The notes under the pieces: model-generated
Told to the model about the DNA's origin: nothing
Database searches by the model: none
What the model saw: only the letters and a program-made list of their open reading frames with translations
Assembly (NCBI GenBank): GCA_019454765.1
Contig: JACFNR010000009.1
Coordinates: 20,027 to 74,815 of the forward strand
Length of the DNA stretch: 54,789 nt
From: Trueperaceae bacterium
Lineage (GTDB): Bacteria; Deinococcota; Deinococci; Deinococcales; Trueperaceae
Reading direction: 5' to 3'
Made by a program: the position numbers and the translations under genes
In this document: positions 1 to 11,449 of the stretch, in pieces
Position numbering within the stretch: position 1 is the stretch's first letter
How the letters are laid out: every line of letters begins with the position of its first letter

Positions 1-19
1 TCGTGGTAGAACGAGGCCC

Positions 20-634
20 GTGACGCTCACGGAACTCGAGCGCGCGGCCGCGGAGCGGCCAGCCGTGCTGCACGAACTATCCGAGAACCTCGTGTTCGGC
101 GAGGGCGACCCCGACGCCCGCCTCGTCCTCGTGGGCGAGGCGCCGGGCGAGGACGAGGACGAGAGCGGCAGGCCGTTCGTCGGACGCGCCGGACAGCTGC
201 TCGACAAGGTGTTGGCCTCGGTCGGCATCGACCGCGGCGACGTCTACATCACGAACATCGTCAAGTTCCGCCCGCCAGGCAACCGCAACCCGCGCCCGGA
301 GGAGGTCGCGGCGAGCGAGTGGGTGCTGCTCGAACAGCTCAGGATCATCAGGCCTCAGATCGTGGCGCCGCTCGGCAACGTCCCCACGCAGTACTTCCTA
401 AGGACCACGGACGGCATCAGCCGCACGCGCGGCAAGTGGTACGACTGGCACGGCATCCGGCTCTTCCCGCTGTTCCACCCCGCCTACCTGCTCCGTAACC
501 CGAGCCGCGAGCGCGGGGCCCCCAAGTGGATAACCTGGAACGACATGAAGGAGCTGAAGCGCGTGCTCGACGACCTCCCTCCGAAGGACGACGGCTTCCA
601 CCTCGACACCGCCGAGCAAGGGGCGCTGTTCTGA
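20..634 (+). CDS. Family 4-type uracil-DNA glycosylase lacking Fe-S cysteines
   Basis: Base-excision repair enzyme expected to remove uracil from DNA. The 204 residues carry the family 4 motif GEAPGEDED (39-47), the GRPFVGRAG block (50-58), a [14 protein letters not shown] block (78-91) and the second active-site motif HPAYLLRNP (153-161). Length fits the family. Known members bind a [4Fe-4S] cluster through four cysteines, two near residue 15, one in K-C-RPPGNR and one about 16 residues later. This protein contains no cysteine at all: Phe83 and Ser99 stand at the last two positions. It starts at GTG with a GAGG-like stretch upstream. The stop overlaps the presumed CTG start of the next gene. 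Family assignment is firm; activity without the cluster is inference. Confidence 0.9.
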   Translation: MTLTELERAAAERPAVLHELSENLVFGEGDPDARLVLVGEAPGEDEDESGRPFVGRAGQLLDKVLASVGIDRGDVYITNIVKFRPPGNRNPRPEEVAASEWVLLEQLRIIRPQIVAPLGNVPTQYFLRTTDGISRTRGKWYDWHGIRLFPLFHPAYLLRNPSRERGAPKWITWNDMKELKRVLDDLPPKDDGFHLDTAEQGALF

Positions 635-1008
635 ACGCGGGGGATGGCGGGGCCGCCGGCGACCTCGCAGCGCCGCAGGCGAGCAACGACCGGGCGCAGC
701 GCGAGGCCGGCGTGCGGCTGGTGGGGCTCATCCACGCTCTGCGGGCGTCGGCCGACGCCGCGCTCGGCGACGACAGCAGCCCCCTCCGGCTGGCGGGGCG
801 CGACGGGGTCGCCGGTCGCAAGGCCGCCAAGCGCAGCCTCGACCTGCTCGAGATGCTGGAGGTGAAGACCCTCGGCAACCTCGACGCGGCCGAACGGGAC
901 GTGCTGTGGTCGGCCCTGCGCGCCGTGCGCGCCAGGCTGGACGCGACGGCCACCGAGCTGCCGGTCCTGGACGCCACGGCCGCCGGCCTCAGGACGGACG
1001 ACGGCTGA
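631..1008 (+). CDS. DUF1844 domain protein
   Basis: Small protein of 125 residues with no known biochemical role. The stretch [11 protein letters not shown] (70-80) followed by LGNLD and [14 protein letters not shown] matches the C-terminal core of DUF1844, and residues 27-46 form the usual first helix ending near ALGDD. No ATG, GTG or TTG lies suitably upstream of the conserved core. The only sensible start is CTG at 631, which overlaps the TGA of the glycosylase gene as CTGA and has an AAGGGG stretch about six bases before it. The stop overlaps the ATG of dtd as TGATG, so the three genes look translationally coupled. The reading frame is convincing; the CTG start is inferred. Confidence 0.75.
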   Translation: MNAGDGGAAGDLAAPQASNDRAQREAGVRLVGLIHALRASADAALGDDSSPLRLAGRDGVAGRKAAKRSLDLLEMLEVKTLGNLDAAERDVLWSALRAVRARLDATATELPVLDATAAGLRTDDG

Positions 1009-1460
1009 TGCGCGCGCTGGTGCAGCGCGTCGACCGCGCCGCCGTGCGCGTGGAGGGCCGCACCGTCGGTGAGATCGGCAAGGGTCTGCTCGTGCTGCTC
1101 GGGGTGCGGCCCGGGGACGACGCCCTGCTGGCGGCCCGCCTCGCAGACAAGGTGCGCAAGCTGCGCGTCTTCGAGGACGACGGCGGCAAGATGAACCTGA
1201 GCCTCGAGCAGGTCGGGGGCGCCTGCCTGGTGGTGAGCCAGTTCACCCTCTACGGCGACGCGCGGGGCGGCAACCGCCCCGGCTTCAGCGGCGCGGCCCG
1301 CCCCGAGCTGGCCGAACCGCTCTACCTCGCGTTCGTGGCGGCGCTGCGGGGCGAGGGCGTGAAAGTCGCGACCGGCGAGTTCGGTGCCATGATGGACGTC
1401 GAGCTCGTCAACTCCGGCCCGACCACGTTGTGGCTGGACAGCGACGAGCTGTTCGCCTGA
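1008..1460 (+). CDS. dtd: D-aminoacyl-tRNA deacylase (DTD)
   Basis: Hydrolyses D-aminoacyl-tRNA (for example D-Tyr-tRNA) and removes glycine mischarged on tRNA-Ala, acting as a cytosolic chirality checkpoint. The 150 residues match the family length. The N-terminal MRALVQRV strand, the SQFTLYGD motif (77-84) and the cross-subunit NSGPTT motif (135-140), which carries the Gly-cisPro element that excludes L-amino acids, are all intact. The ATG overlaps the stop of the preceding gene by one base. It is the last gene of a three-gene plus-strand cluster facing carA. Confidence 0.95.
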   Translation: MRALVQRVDRAAVRVEGRTVGEIGKGLLVLLGVRPGDDALLAARLADKVRKLRVFEDDGGKMNLSLEQVGGACLVVSQFTLYGDARGGNRPGFSGAARPELAEPLYLAFVAALRGEGVKVATGEFGAMMDVELVNSGPTTLWLDSDELFA

Positions 1461-1508
1461 CGCGCACGGCGTAGCCGAGGCGCGAGGTGGCTGCGCCGCG
1501 CGGCCGCC

Positions 1509-1522
1509 GGCGCCGCGGCGCC
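1509..1522. terminator. GC palindrome between convergent genes
   Basis: A perfect 14-base palindrome (GGCGCC-GC-GGCGCC) sits in the 78-base gap between the dtd and carA stops. It could form part of a bidirectional terminator, but there is almost no loop and no T-run, so this is only a candidate. Confidence 0.25.
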
Positions 1523-1538
1523 CACGAACGCGTTCCGT

Positions 1539-2687
1539 TCAGCCGACGGCGGCGCGCGCGGCCGGCAGCGCCGTGGCGCCCTCGAACAGGTTCACTTCCT
1601 CGATGAACCGCCTGAAGTGGTACGAGGCGTCGTGCGGCCCCGGGCTGGCCTCGGGGTGGTACTGGACGCTGAAGACGGGGTAACGCGCGTGCGCCATCCC
1701 CTCCAGGGTCCCGTCGTTCAGGTTGACGTGAGTGGCCACGAACTGTCCACCCGGGATCGAGTCGATGTCGACGACGTAGTTGTGGTTCTGGCTGGTGATC
1801 TCGACGCCGCCGGTGACGAGGTTCTTAACCGGCGTGTTGGCGCCATGGTGGCCGTAGGCGAGCTTGTAGGTGCGGCCGCCGACGGCCAGCCCGAGCAGCT
1901 GATGGCCCATGCAGATGCCGTAGGTCGGTAGCAGGCCAAGCAGCTGCCACACGGTGTCGTGGGCGTACTTCGGGCCCGCCGGGTCGCCGGGGCCGTTCGA
2001 CAGCACCAGCCCGTACGGGTTGAGCGCCATGACCTGCGCGGCTGTGGTCTGGGCCGGCACCACGATCACCTCGGCCCCTGACTGCTCGAGCTTGTAGACG
2101 ATCGAGTGCTTGATGCCGAAGTCGACCAGCACGACCCGCGGGTGGTCCTGGAACGTCGGCCGCGCGTACGGCAGCGGCGTGGTGACCTCGGGGGTCATGT
2201 CGCGCCCGTCGATGTCCTCGTGCGCGCGCGCCTCGGCCACCAGCTCGGCCTCCAGGGCGTCGTCCGTGTGACCGTGGTAGATGACCCCCTTGACGACGCC
2301 CCCGGAGCGGAGGCGCCGCGTGAGGGCGCGCGTGTCGATCCCCTCGATGCCGACGATGCCGTGCTGCTCCATGAACGCCTGGAGGTCCTGGTTGGCACGG
2401 TGGTTGGAGGCCACGCGCGAGAACTCGCGCACGATGAAGCCCCTGGCGTAGGGGCGGTTCGACTCCATGTCGTACACGCTCACGCCGTAGTTCCCGACGT
2501 GCGGGTAGGTCATGGTGACGATCTGGCCGTTGTAGCTGGGGTCGGTCAGGATCTCCTGGTAGCCGGTCATGGACGTGTTGAACACGATCTCGCCAACGGA
2601 CTTGCCATGCGCCCCGAAGGCGTAACCGTAGTAGACGGTGCCGTCTTCGAGAGCGAGGAGCGCGGGGGGTTTGCTGAGGAGCGACAT
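1539..2687 (-). CDS. carA: Carbamoyl-phosphate synthase small subunit
   Basis: Glutaminase subunit that feeds ammonia to CarB for carbamoyl phosphate synthesis (pyrimidine and arginine pathways). The 382 residues show the N-terminal CPSase_sm domain ([15 protein letters not shown], then [17 protein letters not shown]) and a C-terminal class I amidotransferase with VLSNGPGDP, the nucleophile Cys259 in GICMGHQ, and the catalytic [10 protein letters not shown]. Family members usually have Leu where Met260 stands. The frame is open far upstream, but homology begins at the ATG at 2687, preceded by an AGGCGG element. A TACGCT hexamer ten bases before the ATG could be a -10 giving a very short leader. 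carB is not in the window. Confidence 0.95.
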   Translation of the reverse strand: MSLLSKPPALLALEDGTVYYGYAFGAHGKSVGEIVFNTSMTGYQEILTDPSYNGQIVTMTYPHVGNYGVSVYDMESNRPYARGFIVREFSRVASNHRANQDLQAFMEQHGIVGIEGIDTRALTRRLRSGGVVKGVIYHGHTDDALEAELVAEARAHEDIDGRDMTPEVTTPLPYARPTFQDHPRVVLVDFGIKHSIVYKLEQSGAEVIVVPAQTTAAQVMALNPYGLVLSNGPGDPAGPKYAHDTVWQLLGLLPTYGICMGHQLLGLAVGGRTYKLAYGHHGANTPVKNLVTGGVEITSQNHNYVVDIDSIPGGQFVATHVNLNDGTLEGMAHARYPVFSVQYHPEASPGPHDASYHFRRFIEEVNLFEGATALPAARAAVG

Positions 2688-2713
2688 GCCGCCTGGCAGC
2701 GTAGCAGATGCGC

Positions 2714-3697
2714 CTAGCCGGCCGCGTGCCCGGGCGCGCCCACCACCGTGAACGGCGCCACGACCGCCTCGGCGGCGACGGTCGCGTCCTCGAGGACGCT
2801 GTAGGCGCCGACCCGCGCGCCTTCCCCCACGCTGGTGCGGCCCCGCAGGACGACGCCCTGCTCGAGCACGACGTCGCGCCCGAGGGTCACGCCGTCGTCG
2901 ATGTAGGTGGTGGCGGGGTCGAGCATCGTGACGCCGGCGCGGAGCCAACGCGCCCTGACGCGTTCCCGCAAGATGGCTTCCGCGACCGCCAGCTGGGCGC
3001 GGTCGTTCACACCGAGCAGCTCGCGCTCGTCTGCGAGCAGCGTCCGCACGGGCAGACCATCCGCGAGGTAGGAGCGCGGCAGGTCCGTGATGTAGTACTC
3101 ACCCGCCGCGTTGTCGTTCTTGAGCTGCGCCGCGCGCCGCCAGACGTCGGAGTCGAACAGGTAGACGCCGGGGTTGATCTCGTGCAGCGCCCGCTGCTCC
3201 GCCGTGGCGTCCTTCTCCTCGACGATGGCGACGAGGTCGCCGCCCGGCCCCCGCACGATGCGACCCAGCCCGCTCGGGTCCTTGGTGACGCAGGTGAGCA
3301 GCGCCATGCCGCGCTCCGCCCCCAGGGTGCCGACGAGGGCGCCGAGCGTGGCGCTGGTGAGGAGGGGACCGTCGCCGTTCAGGACGAGGACCTTGCCGTC
3401 GTGGCCCGCCAGGCCGCGGCCCGCCTCGCGGAGGGCGTGCCCCGTGCCGTAGCCGGTCGCGAAGTCCTGCGTGACGAAGGTGAGGTCGCGGCCCTCGAAC
3501 CGCTCGCGCACGGCGTCGCCCGAGTACCCGACCACGACGACGGTGCGGCTGGGCCGCAGCGGCGCGGCGGCGGCCAGGATGTGCTCGAGGAGCGGCTTGC
3601 CGGCCGCCTCGTGGAGGACCTTGTGCAGCCGCGAGTTCATGCGCTTGCCCTCGCCGGCGGCGAGCACCACCACGGCGAGGTCAGCCCCGCCGCTCAC
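2714..3697 (-). CDS. GlmU-like UDP-GlcNAc pyrophosphorylase lacking the acetyltransferase domain
   Basis: N-terminal nucleotidyltransferase expected to join GlcNAc-1-P and UTP. It has the signature LAAGEGKRM (12-20), a [13 protein letters not shown] block, the NGDGPLL metal/nucleotide motif and EEKDA. Only a few left-handed beta-helix coils follow ([31 protein letters not shown]) and the protein ends at residue 327, whereas bifunctional GlmU is about 450-480 residues. The acetyl-CoA-binding second half is absent, and only 26 bases separate its stop from carA, so no frameshifted remainder is present. GTG start overlapping the lgt stop as GTGA. Acetylation of GlcN-1-P would have to come from another gene, or the substrate differs. 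Confidence 0.8.
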   Translation of the reverse strand: MSGGADLAVVVLAAGEGKRMNSRLHKVLHEAAGKPLLEHILAAAAPLRPSRTVVVVGYSGDAVRERFEGRDLTFVTQDFATGYGTGHALREAGRGLAGHDGKVLVLNGDGPLLTSATLGALVGTLGAERGMALLTCVTKDPSGLGRIVRGPGGDLVAIVEEKDATAEQRALHEINPGVYLFDSDVWRRAAQLKNDNAAGEYYITDLPRSYLADGLPVRTLLADERELLGVNDRAQLAVAEAILRERVRARWLRAGVTMLDPATTYIDDGVTLGRDVVLEQGVVLRGRTSVGEGARVGAYSVLEDATVAAEAVVAPFTVVGAPGHAAG

Positions 3698-4695
3698 GAG
3701 CGCTTCCTCCCGCCGGTCGTCCCCTTGTGGTCGCCCGCCGAACGGCCTCGCGGACCGGGCGCCGCCCCCGCCGCGGCGGGCGCCGGCGCCGGCGCGGCGG
3801 CGCTACGCCTCAACATGAGGAGGGCCACGATGACGATGGCGACGCTGGCGACCTGCGTGATCGTGAAGAGGCCGATGCCGGCCTTGTCGAGTCCGTCCTG
3901 GAGCACCACCTGGGGCGCGAGCGGGTTGTCGCGGAACGTCTCCTCCAGCACGGAGCGCAGCACCGAGTACCACAGGACCATCTGCCAGAAGGCGTAACCG
4001 GGTCCCCGCCCGCGGCGCAACGCCCAGAGGGTCACCAGCAGCACCACCACCCCGATGACGACCCCGTAGGCCTGCGTCAGGTGGACGGGTCCGCGCACGA
4101 TCTCGGCGGTGCACTGGTGGAGGGGGATGTAGGAGCCGTCGGAGCAGACGCCCGGGAAGGCGCTCCACAGGTCGCGCCCGAACACCAGCCGTCCGAACGC
4201 GCCGAAGGTCTCCGTGCCCGGTTCGGGCCAGGTGAACCCGACGGGCCAGGCGGTGAGGCGGCCGCCCGTGTCGGTCCCGTTCATGAAGTTGCCGATGCGT
4301 CCGCCGATGATGCCAAGGCCCGCGACCGGCGACATGACGTCGAGGTAGGCCCACATGTTCAGGCGGTGCGCGCGCGAGTAGAGCCAGGTGGCGAGCATGA
4401 TCCCCAGCACGCCGCCGTGGATGCTGATGCCGCCCTGCCAGACCTTGAACACGTCGGCCACGTTGCCGCCCGGGCCGAAGAAGGCGGCGGGGCTGGTGAT
4501 CACGTACACCAGGCGCGCGCCGACGATGCCGGCGATGACCAGCCACACGGCCATGTCGAGCAGCTTCTCGGGGTCGAGGCCGCGGCGCTCGGCGTAGCGC
4601 AGGGCCAGGGCGGAGCCGGCGAGCACGCCCAGGGCGATGAGGAGGCCGTACCACCTTATGGCGAGGGGGCCAAGCTGGATCAGGATCGGGTCCAT
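3694..4695 (-). CDS. lgt: Prolipoprotein diacylglyceryl transferase
   Basis: Integral membrane enzyme transferring diacylglycerol from phosphatidylglycerol to the lipobox cysteine of prolipoproteins. The 333 residues contain about seven hydrophobic segments, the WQGGISIHGGVLG block and the signature GRIGNFMNG, in which Arg and Asn are functionally important in the family. The Glu that usually follows (NxE) is replaced here (NGTDTGG). A C-terminal tail of about 45 residues after the last helix is rich in Ala, Pro and Arg. ATG start with an AGGAG site a few bases upstream. The window also encodes a lipobox protein (the RlpA at 11450) as a likely substrate. Confidence 0.93.
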   Translation of the reverse strand: MDPILIQLGPLAIRWYGLLIALGVLAGSALALRYAERRGLDPEKLLDMAVWLVIAGIVGARLVYVITSPAAFFGPGGNVADVFKVWQGGISIHGGVLGIMLATWLYSRAHRLNMWAYLDVMSPVAGLGIIGGRIGNFMNGTDTGGRLTAWPVGFTWPEPGTETFGAFGRLVFGRDLWSAFPGVCSDGSYIPLHQCTAEIVRGPVHLTQAYGVVIGVVVLLVTLWALRRGRGPGYAFWQMVLWYSVLRSVLEETFRDNPLAPQVVLQDGLDKAGIGLFTITQVASVAIVIVALLMLRRSAAAPAPAPAAAGAAPGPRGRSAGDHKGTTGGRKRS

Positions 4696-4737
4696 GCAGC
4701 TCCTATGGGGTCGGCGCTAGCGTCGGGCGCGCACGGC

Positions 4738-5223
4738 TCAGCCCGCGAAGAAGCGCGGGAACACGAGGACGCCGATGACGACCATTATGACGAGTTTCGC
4801 CACCGTGCCGCCCAACGTGCCGACGAAGGCGCCGAGGCCGGAGCGCAGGGCGGCGGCGGGCGTGCGCCCAACGAGCAGCTCGGCCAGCACCGCGCCGATG
4901 ACGGCGCCGAAGAGGAACCCCCACGGCGGGAAGGCGATGATGCCGACGAACGAACCGACGATGCCGCCCCAGGTGCCGGCGCGACCGGCGCCGTACGCCT
5001 TGGAGCCCACCCAGGTGCCGAGGACGTCGAGGAGCTGCGACAGGACGGCGAGGAGGCCGACCTGCACCAACACGACCACGCCGAACCGCTCGAAGCCCAT
5101 GATGGCGGCCGCCGCGAGCGCTCCCAGCGCCGCCACCGGCACGCCGGGGAGGAGCGGCAGCACCACGCCGAGCGCGGCCACCGCGAAGGTGAGCAGGAAG
5201 ACGACGAAGGCGAGGATCGTCAC
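4738..5223 (-). CDS. DUF456 membrane protein
   Basis: Small membrane protein of 161 residues and unknown function. It has four to five hydrophobic segments, the LLPGVP motif near residue 26 and glycine-rich repeats such as GTWGGIVGSFVGIIAFPPWGF that are typical of DUF456 (glycine zipper-like) proteins. GTG start at 5223, preceded by TATGCT and six bases with no Shine-Dalgarno sequence, which suggests a leaderless mRNA. It lies between the MogA-like gene and lgt on the same strand. Confidence 0.85.
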   Translation of the reverse strand: MTILAFVVFLLTFAVAALGVVLPLLPGVPVAALGALAAAAIMGFERFGVVVLVQVGLLAVLSQLLDVLGTWVGSKAYGAGRAGTWGGIVGSFVGIIAFPPWGFLFGAVIGAVLAELLVGRTPAAALRSGLGAFVGTLGGTVAKLVIMVVIGVLVFPRFFAG

Positions 5224-5229
5224 CGCGCC

Positions 5230-5235
5230 AGCATA
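5230..5235 (-). promoter_or_regulatory. Leaderless-type -10 element of the DUF456 gene
   Basis: TATGCT on the minus strand, six bases before the GTG at 5223. The position puts the transcription start at or within a base or two of the start codon. No convincing -35 was seen. Confidence 0.5.
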
Positions 5236-5244
5236 AGGCCCGCG

Positions 5245-5736
5245 TCAGGTGGCGGGCGGCACGATGCGCTCCCCGCGAACCTCCTCGACCGCGAACGCGA
5301 GCGCGGTGACCACCGCCGCCAGCGCCGTGCGCGCCGAGTCCGGCGTGGCGGGCAGGTTGACGATGAGCGTGCTGCGCCTCACGCCCGCCAGGGCGCGCGA
5401 CAGCACGGCCAGCGGCTGCTCCCTGGCGAGGGCGGCGCGCATGGCCTCCGGCAACCCCCTGACCTCGCGCTCGATCACCTCGGCGGTGGCCTCCGGCGTG
5501 CGGTCGCGCAGGCCCAGGCCCACGCCGCCCGTGGTCAGGACGAGGTCCACGCCCCCCTGGTCGCACCAGACGCGCAGCTTGGCGCGGATGAGCGCCTGCT
5601 CGTCCGGGACGCTCTGGTAGTCGACCTCCACGAACGGCCCGCCCTTCAGCACCTGCCTCAGCGCTCGCGCCGTCTGGTCCTCGCCGTCGCTTGGGGCGTT
5701 GGGCCGCGTCACCGTCAAGATGGCTGTCCGCACCAT
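5245..5736 (-). CDS. MogA/MoaB-like molybdopterin-binding protein
   Basis: MoCF_biosynth-domain protein of 163 residues, probably the molybdopterin adenylyltransferase of molybdenum cofactor synthesis. It begins MVRTAILTVTRPNAPSDGEDQT, and has the TTGGVGLGLRDRTPEAT motif (family consensus TTGGTG..RDxTPEAT) and the C-terminal LPATPDSARTAL segment (usually LPGxP). The ATG at 5736 is chosen because homology starts there and because TACAGT lies exactly six bases upstream with no ribosome site, a leaderless pattern. No other Moco gene is in the window, so MogA versus MoaB cannot be decided. Confidence 0.85.
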   Translation of the reverse strand: MVRTAILTVTRPNAPSDGEDQTARALRQVLKGGPFVEVDYQSVPDEQALIRAKLRVWCDQGGVDLVLTTGGVGLGLRDRTPEATAEVIEREVRGLPEAMRAALAREQPLAVLSRALAGVRRSTLIVNLPATPDSARTALAAVVTALAFAVEEVRGERIVPPAT

Positions 5737-5742
5737 GCTCCG

Positions 5743-5748
5743 ACTGTA
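5743..5748 (-). promoter_or_regulatory. Leaderless-type -10 element of the MogA-like gene
   Basis: TACAGT on the minus strand, six bases before the ATG at 5736. Part of the divergent region between this gene and sucC. Confidence 0.5.
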
Positions 5749-5903
5749 GCCAGGGGGCGCGGCCGCGCACGCGGACATCCGCCACATCTCGCGCGGGGCG
5801 GCCCCGGCCTGATCCGTTCGCGCCGACGCCCCGGCGCGCTCCGGGGCCGCGCGGGGTGTACCTTGGGCCTAGCTCCGCGCCGCGCGGCCCGAACGGTCCA
5901 CGG

Positions 5904-5909
5904 TAGCCT
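5904..5909 (+). promoter_or_regulatory. Possible -10 element for sucC
   Basis: TAGCCT, from which transcription would start near 5916, leaving a short leader that contains the strong GGAGG site at 5933-5937 ahead of the TTG at 5943. No good -35 hexamer at 17 bases. Weak candidate in the 206-base divergent gap 5737-5942, where nothing else was recognised. Confidence 0.25.
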
Positions 5910-5942
5910 GGCGCGGCTAAGACTAGCGTCCTGGAGGTTGTC

Positions 5943-7175
5943 TTGAAGATCCACGAGTACCAAGCCAAGGAGCTGATGCAGCGGCGCGGCCTCGCCGTGC
6001 CCATCGGCCGCGTGGCGCGCACCGTAGACGAGGCCGTCGAGGCCGTCCGTCCCATCGTCGAGGCGAGCGGCAACCCGGTGGTGGTTGTGAAGTCGCAGAT
6101 CCACGCGGGCGGCCGCGGCAAGGGGCGCTTCGTCGAGCACCCCGAGGTGGCCGGCGTGAACGTCGTCACCGCCGGCGTCGCCGGCGGGGTCAAGGCCGCC
6201 GAGGAGCGCGTGCGCGAGCTCGCCAAGACCATGCTCGGTTCCACCCTGGTCACCGTGCAGACGGGCCCAGGCGGCAAGCAGGTCAACCGCCTCTACGTCG
6301 AGCAGGGCATCGACATCGCCCGCGAGCTCTACCTCTCCGTCGTCCTCGACCGCAGCACCGGCCGCAACGTCGTCATGGCGTCCACCGAGGGCGGGATGGA
6401 CATCGAGGAGGTGGCGCACGCCACCCCGGAGAAGATCCTGCGCGAGAGCGTGGACCCGGCCACGGGCCTGCTAGACTTCCAGGCGCGCCGCATGGCGTTC
6501 GCCCTCGGCTTGACGGGCGAGGCGCACAAGAACGGCGCCCGGTTCATCCGCGCCCTCGCGGCCCTCGCCACGGACCTCGACACCGACATGGTCGAGATCA
6601 ACCCGCTGGTCGTGACCAAGGGTGGGCAGGTCATGGCCCTCGACGGCAAGATGAGCTTCGACAACAACGCGCTCTTCCGTCACAAGGACCTGCTGGAGAT
6701 GCGCGACCTGACCGAGGAGGACCCCGCCGAGGTAGAGGCCGGCAAGTTCGGGCTGTCGTTCATCAAGCTCGAGGGCACGGTCGGTTGCCTGGTGAACGGC
6801 GCCGGCCTGGCCATGGCCACGATGGACACCATCAAGCAGGTGGGCGGCGAGCCCGCCAACTTCCTCGACGTCGGGGGCGGCGCCACCACCGAGAACGTCA
6901 CCGCCGCCTTCAAGATCATCACGCGCGACGCGAGCGTCAAGGGGATCTTCGTCAACATCTTCGGGGGCATCATGAAGTGCGACACGATCGCCAACGGCGT
7001 CGTGGAGGCCGTGCACCAGGTGGGCCTCAAGGTGCCGCTCGTCGTGCGGCTCGAGGGCACCAACGTGGCGCTGGGCAAGAAGATCATCGACGAGTCTGGC
7101 CTCAACGTGATCAGCGCCTCCGACATGAAGGACGGCGCCCGCAAGATCGTCGAGCTTGCCGGGGGTGCCAAGTGA
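5943..7175 (+). CDS. sucC: Succinate-CoA ligase, beta subunit
   Basis: ADP/GDP-forming succinyl-CoA synthetase beta subunit of the TCA cycle. The 410 residues start [16 protein letters not shown] and include the ATP-grasp part ([14 protein letters not shown]), the metal-binding VEINPLVVT segment near residue 220 and the ligase part with [27 protein letters not shown] and [12 protein letters not shown]. Slightly longer than the usual 385-400 residues owing to small insertions after ATP-binding strands. TTG start with a GGAGG site six bases upstream. The stop overlaps the GTG of sucD as GTGA. Confidence 0.97.
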   Translation: MKIHEYQAKELMQRRGLAVPIGRVARTVDEAVEAVRPIVEASGNPVVVVKSQIHAGGRGKGRFVEHPEVAGVNVVTAGVAGGVKAAEERVRELAKTMLGSTLVTVQTGPGGKQVNRLYVEQGIDIARELYLSVVLDRSTGRNVVMASTEGGMDIEEVAHATPEKILRESVDPATGLLDFQARRMAFALGLTGEAHKNGARFIRALAALATDLDTDMVEINPLVVTKGGQVMALDGKMSFDNNALFRHKDLLEMRDLTEEDPAEVEAGKFGLSFIKLEGTVGCLVNGAGLAMATMDTIKQVGGEPANFLDVGGGATTENVTAAFKIITRDASVKGIFVNIFGGIMKCDTIANGVVEAVHQVGLKVPLVVRLEGTNVALGKKIIDESGLNVISASDMKDGARKIVELAGGAK

Positions 7176-8110
7176 GCGTCCTGGTCGACCTGAACACGCG
7201 CCTCATCGTCCAGGGCCTGGGCGAGGCGGGCAGCTTCCACACCGACAAGGCCATCGCCTACGGCACCAACGTGGTGGGGGCCGTGCGCCCCGGCAAGGGC
7301 GGCCAGAGCGTGCGCTTCGAGGGCGAGACGGACCACTCGGGCGTGCCCGGCAGGCCGGACCGTTACGCGGTCGACGTGCCGAGCTTCGACACCGTCTCGG
7401 CGGCCGTGGCCGCCACGGGAGCGAACGCCACCGTGGTGTTCGTGCCGCCGCCGTTCGCGGCCGACGCCATCATGGAGGCGGCCGAGGCCGGCGTGAAGCT
7501 CATCGTGACCATCACCGAGGGCATCCCGATCATGGACATGGTGAGGGTCAAGCGTTACCTGGAGGGCAAGCCCGTGCGGCTCGTCGGGCCCAACTGCCCC
7601 GGCGTCATCACCCCGCACCAGTGCAAGATCGGCATCATGCCCGGCTACATCCACCAGCACGGCCGCATCGGGGTCGTCAGCCGGTCGGGCACGCTGACCT
7701 ACGAGGCCGTCAAGCAGCTGACCGACGCGGGTCTGGGTCAGACCACGGCGGTAGGCATCGGCGGCGACCCGGTCAACGGCACGAACTTCATCGACGTACT
7801 CGAGCTCTTCAACGCCGACCCCGCCACCGAGGGCGTCATCATGATCGGCGAGATCGGCGGCAGCGCCGAGGAGGACGCGGCCGCCTGGATCAAGGCCAAC
7901 ATGCGCAAGCCGGTGGCGTCCTTCATCGCCGGCACCACGGCCCCGCCGGGCAAGCGCATGGGGCACGCAGGCGCCATCATCTCGGGCGGCATGGGCACGG
8001 CGGCCGACAAGATCGCGGCCCTCGAGGGCGCGGGCGTGGTGGTGGCGGCCACCCCGTCGGACATGGGCAGCGCCATGCTCGAGGCGATGCGGCGCGCCGG
8101 GCTCGCCTGA
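7172..8110 (+). CDS. sucD: Succinate-CoA ligase, alpha subunit
   Basis: Alpha subunit carrying the CoA site and the phosphorylated His. The 312 residues show [17 protein letters not shown] (the CoA-binding fingerprint, with GEAG where TGxxG is common), [20 protein letters not shown] and [14 protein letters not shown] with the catalytic His. About 15 residues longer than typical because of an insertion around 50-65. GTG start inside the sucC stop (GTGA overlap), which gives 1:1 translational coupling of the heterotetramer subunits. Confidence 0.97.
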   Translation: MSVLVDLNTRLIVQGLGEAGSFHTDKAIAYGTNVVGAVRPGKGGQSVRFEGETDHSGVPGRPDRYAVDVPSFDTVSAAVAATGANATVVFVPPPFAADAIMEAAEAGVKLIVTITEGIPIMDMVRVKRYLEGKPVRLVGPNCPGVITPHQCKIGIMPGYIHQHGRIGVVSRSGTLTYEAVKQLTDAGLGQTTAVGIGGDPVNGTNFIDVLELFNADPATEGVIMIGEIGGSAEEDAAAWIKANMRKPVASFIAGTTAPPGKRMGHAGAIISGGMGTAADKIAALEGAGVVVAATPSDMGSAMLEAMRRAGLA

Positions 8111-9102
8111 GCCACCACCGCCGCGACGGCGGGTACCGGGGTCGTTTCGCGCCCTCCCCCACCGGCTACCTTCACCTGGGCAACGCCCGCACCGCGCTCG
8201 TGGCGTGGCTGCGGGCGCGCTCGTTCGGCGGCGCGTTCGTGCTGCGCGTGGAGGACATCGACGGGCCCCGTACCCGCCCGGAGGCCGTGACGGGCAACTT
8301 GGCCGAGCTCCGGTGGCTGGGCCTCGACTGGGACGAGGGGCCGGACGTCGGGGGTCCTCACGGGCCGTACCGCCAGTCGGAGCGGGGCGCCCTGTACGAG
8401 GCGGCCCTGGAGCGACTCGAGGCCGCCGGTAGGGTGTTCGAGTGCTACCTGTCGCGCAAGGACCAGGCCGACGCGGCCGGCGCGCCCCACGCCTCGCCGG
8501 GTCCCGGCGGCGAGCGCGTCTACGGCGAGGCGGAGCGCCGTCTCAACGCCCGGCTGGCCCCCGCCAGGCGGGCGGCCGGCGCCAGGCCCAGCAGGCGCTT
8601 CATGGTGCCTCACGCCGCAGTCTCGTTCACAGACGCCTGCCTCGGCCCCACCGTCGTCGACCTGACGCTGAGCTTCGGCGACTTCGTGGTGAGGCGCGCG
8701 GACGGGCTCTGGGCCTATCAGCTGGCCGTCACGGTCGACGACGCCGCCATGGGGGTGACGGAGGTGGTGCGGGGCGCCGACCTGCTGGCGAGCGCGGCGG
8801 CGCAGCTGGCGCTCTACGAGGCGCTGGGGCTGACGGCGCCAGGCTTCTGCCACACGCCGCTCCTGCTGGACGGGGCGGGCGAGCGGTTGGCGAAGCGGCG
8901 GGGCGACCTCACCCTGCACGCCCTGCGGGAGCGCGGCGTGCGGGCCGCGCGCGTGCTCGGCCTCCTCGCCCACCTGCTCGGCGTGCTGCCGGCGCCGGCC
9001 GAGCTGGCGGCCGCGGAGCTGACCGCGGCCTTCGACGTCGACCGGCACTCGTGCGCGGCGGCCCCGCTCCTCCCGGACCACCTCGACTGGCTGGTGGCGT
9101 GA
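8107..9102 (+). CDS. gluQ: Glutamyl-Q tRNA(Asp) synthetase
   Basis: Class Ic synthetase-like enzyme without an anticodon-binding domain that glutamylates queuosine-34 of tRNA-Asp. It begins near [19 protein letters not shown] (HIGH-type motif), then [24 protein letters not shown] and a KMSKS-type RLAKRRGD; 331 residues fit the family. The zinc site of E. coli YadB (CxC...Y...C) is degenerate: one Cys in FECYLSRKD and a following Tyr remain. No ATG, GTG or TTG lies between the sucD stop and the conserved start, so CTG at 8107, overlapping the sucD TGA as CTGA, is the likely start. Confidence 0.88.
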   Translation: MSHHRRDGGYRGRFAPSPTGYLHLGNARTALVAWLRARSFGGAFVLRVEDIDGPRTRPEAVTGNLAELRWLGLDWDEGPDVGGPHGPYRQSERGALYEAALERLEAAGRVFECYLSRKDQADAAGAPHASPGPGGERVYGEAERRLNARLAPARRAAGARPSRRFMVPHAAVSFTDACLGPTVVDLTLSFGDFVVRRADGLWAYQLAVTVDDAAMGVTEVVRGADLLASAAAQLALYEALGLTAPGFCHTPLLLDGAGERLAKRRGDLTLHALRERGVRAARVLGLLAHLLGVLPAPAELAAAELTAAFDVDRHSCAAAPLLPDHLDWLVA

Positions 9103-9112
9103 CCGGGGGCGC

Positions 9113-11433
<2,321 letters not shown>

Positions 11434-11449
11434 CGAGGCTGGGTCGGCG

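Noticed and set aside
2688-2713. Frameshifted remainder of GlmU
   Set aside because: Only 26 bases separate the GlmU-like stop from the carA start and no acetyltransferase sequence occurs in other frames there.
3727-5946. 739-codon plus-strand ORF opposite lgt, DUF456 and the MogA-like gene
   Set aside because: Spans three recognisable minus-strand genes and has no motif of its own; GC-driven open frame.
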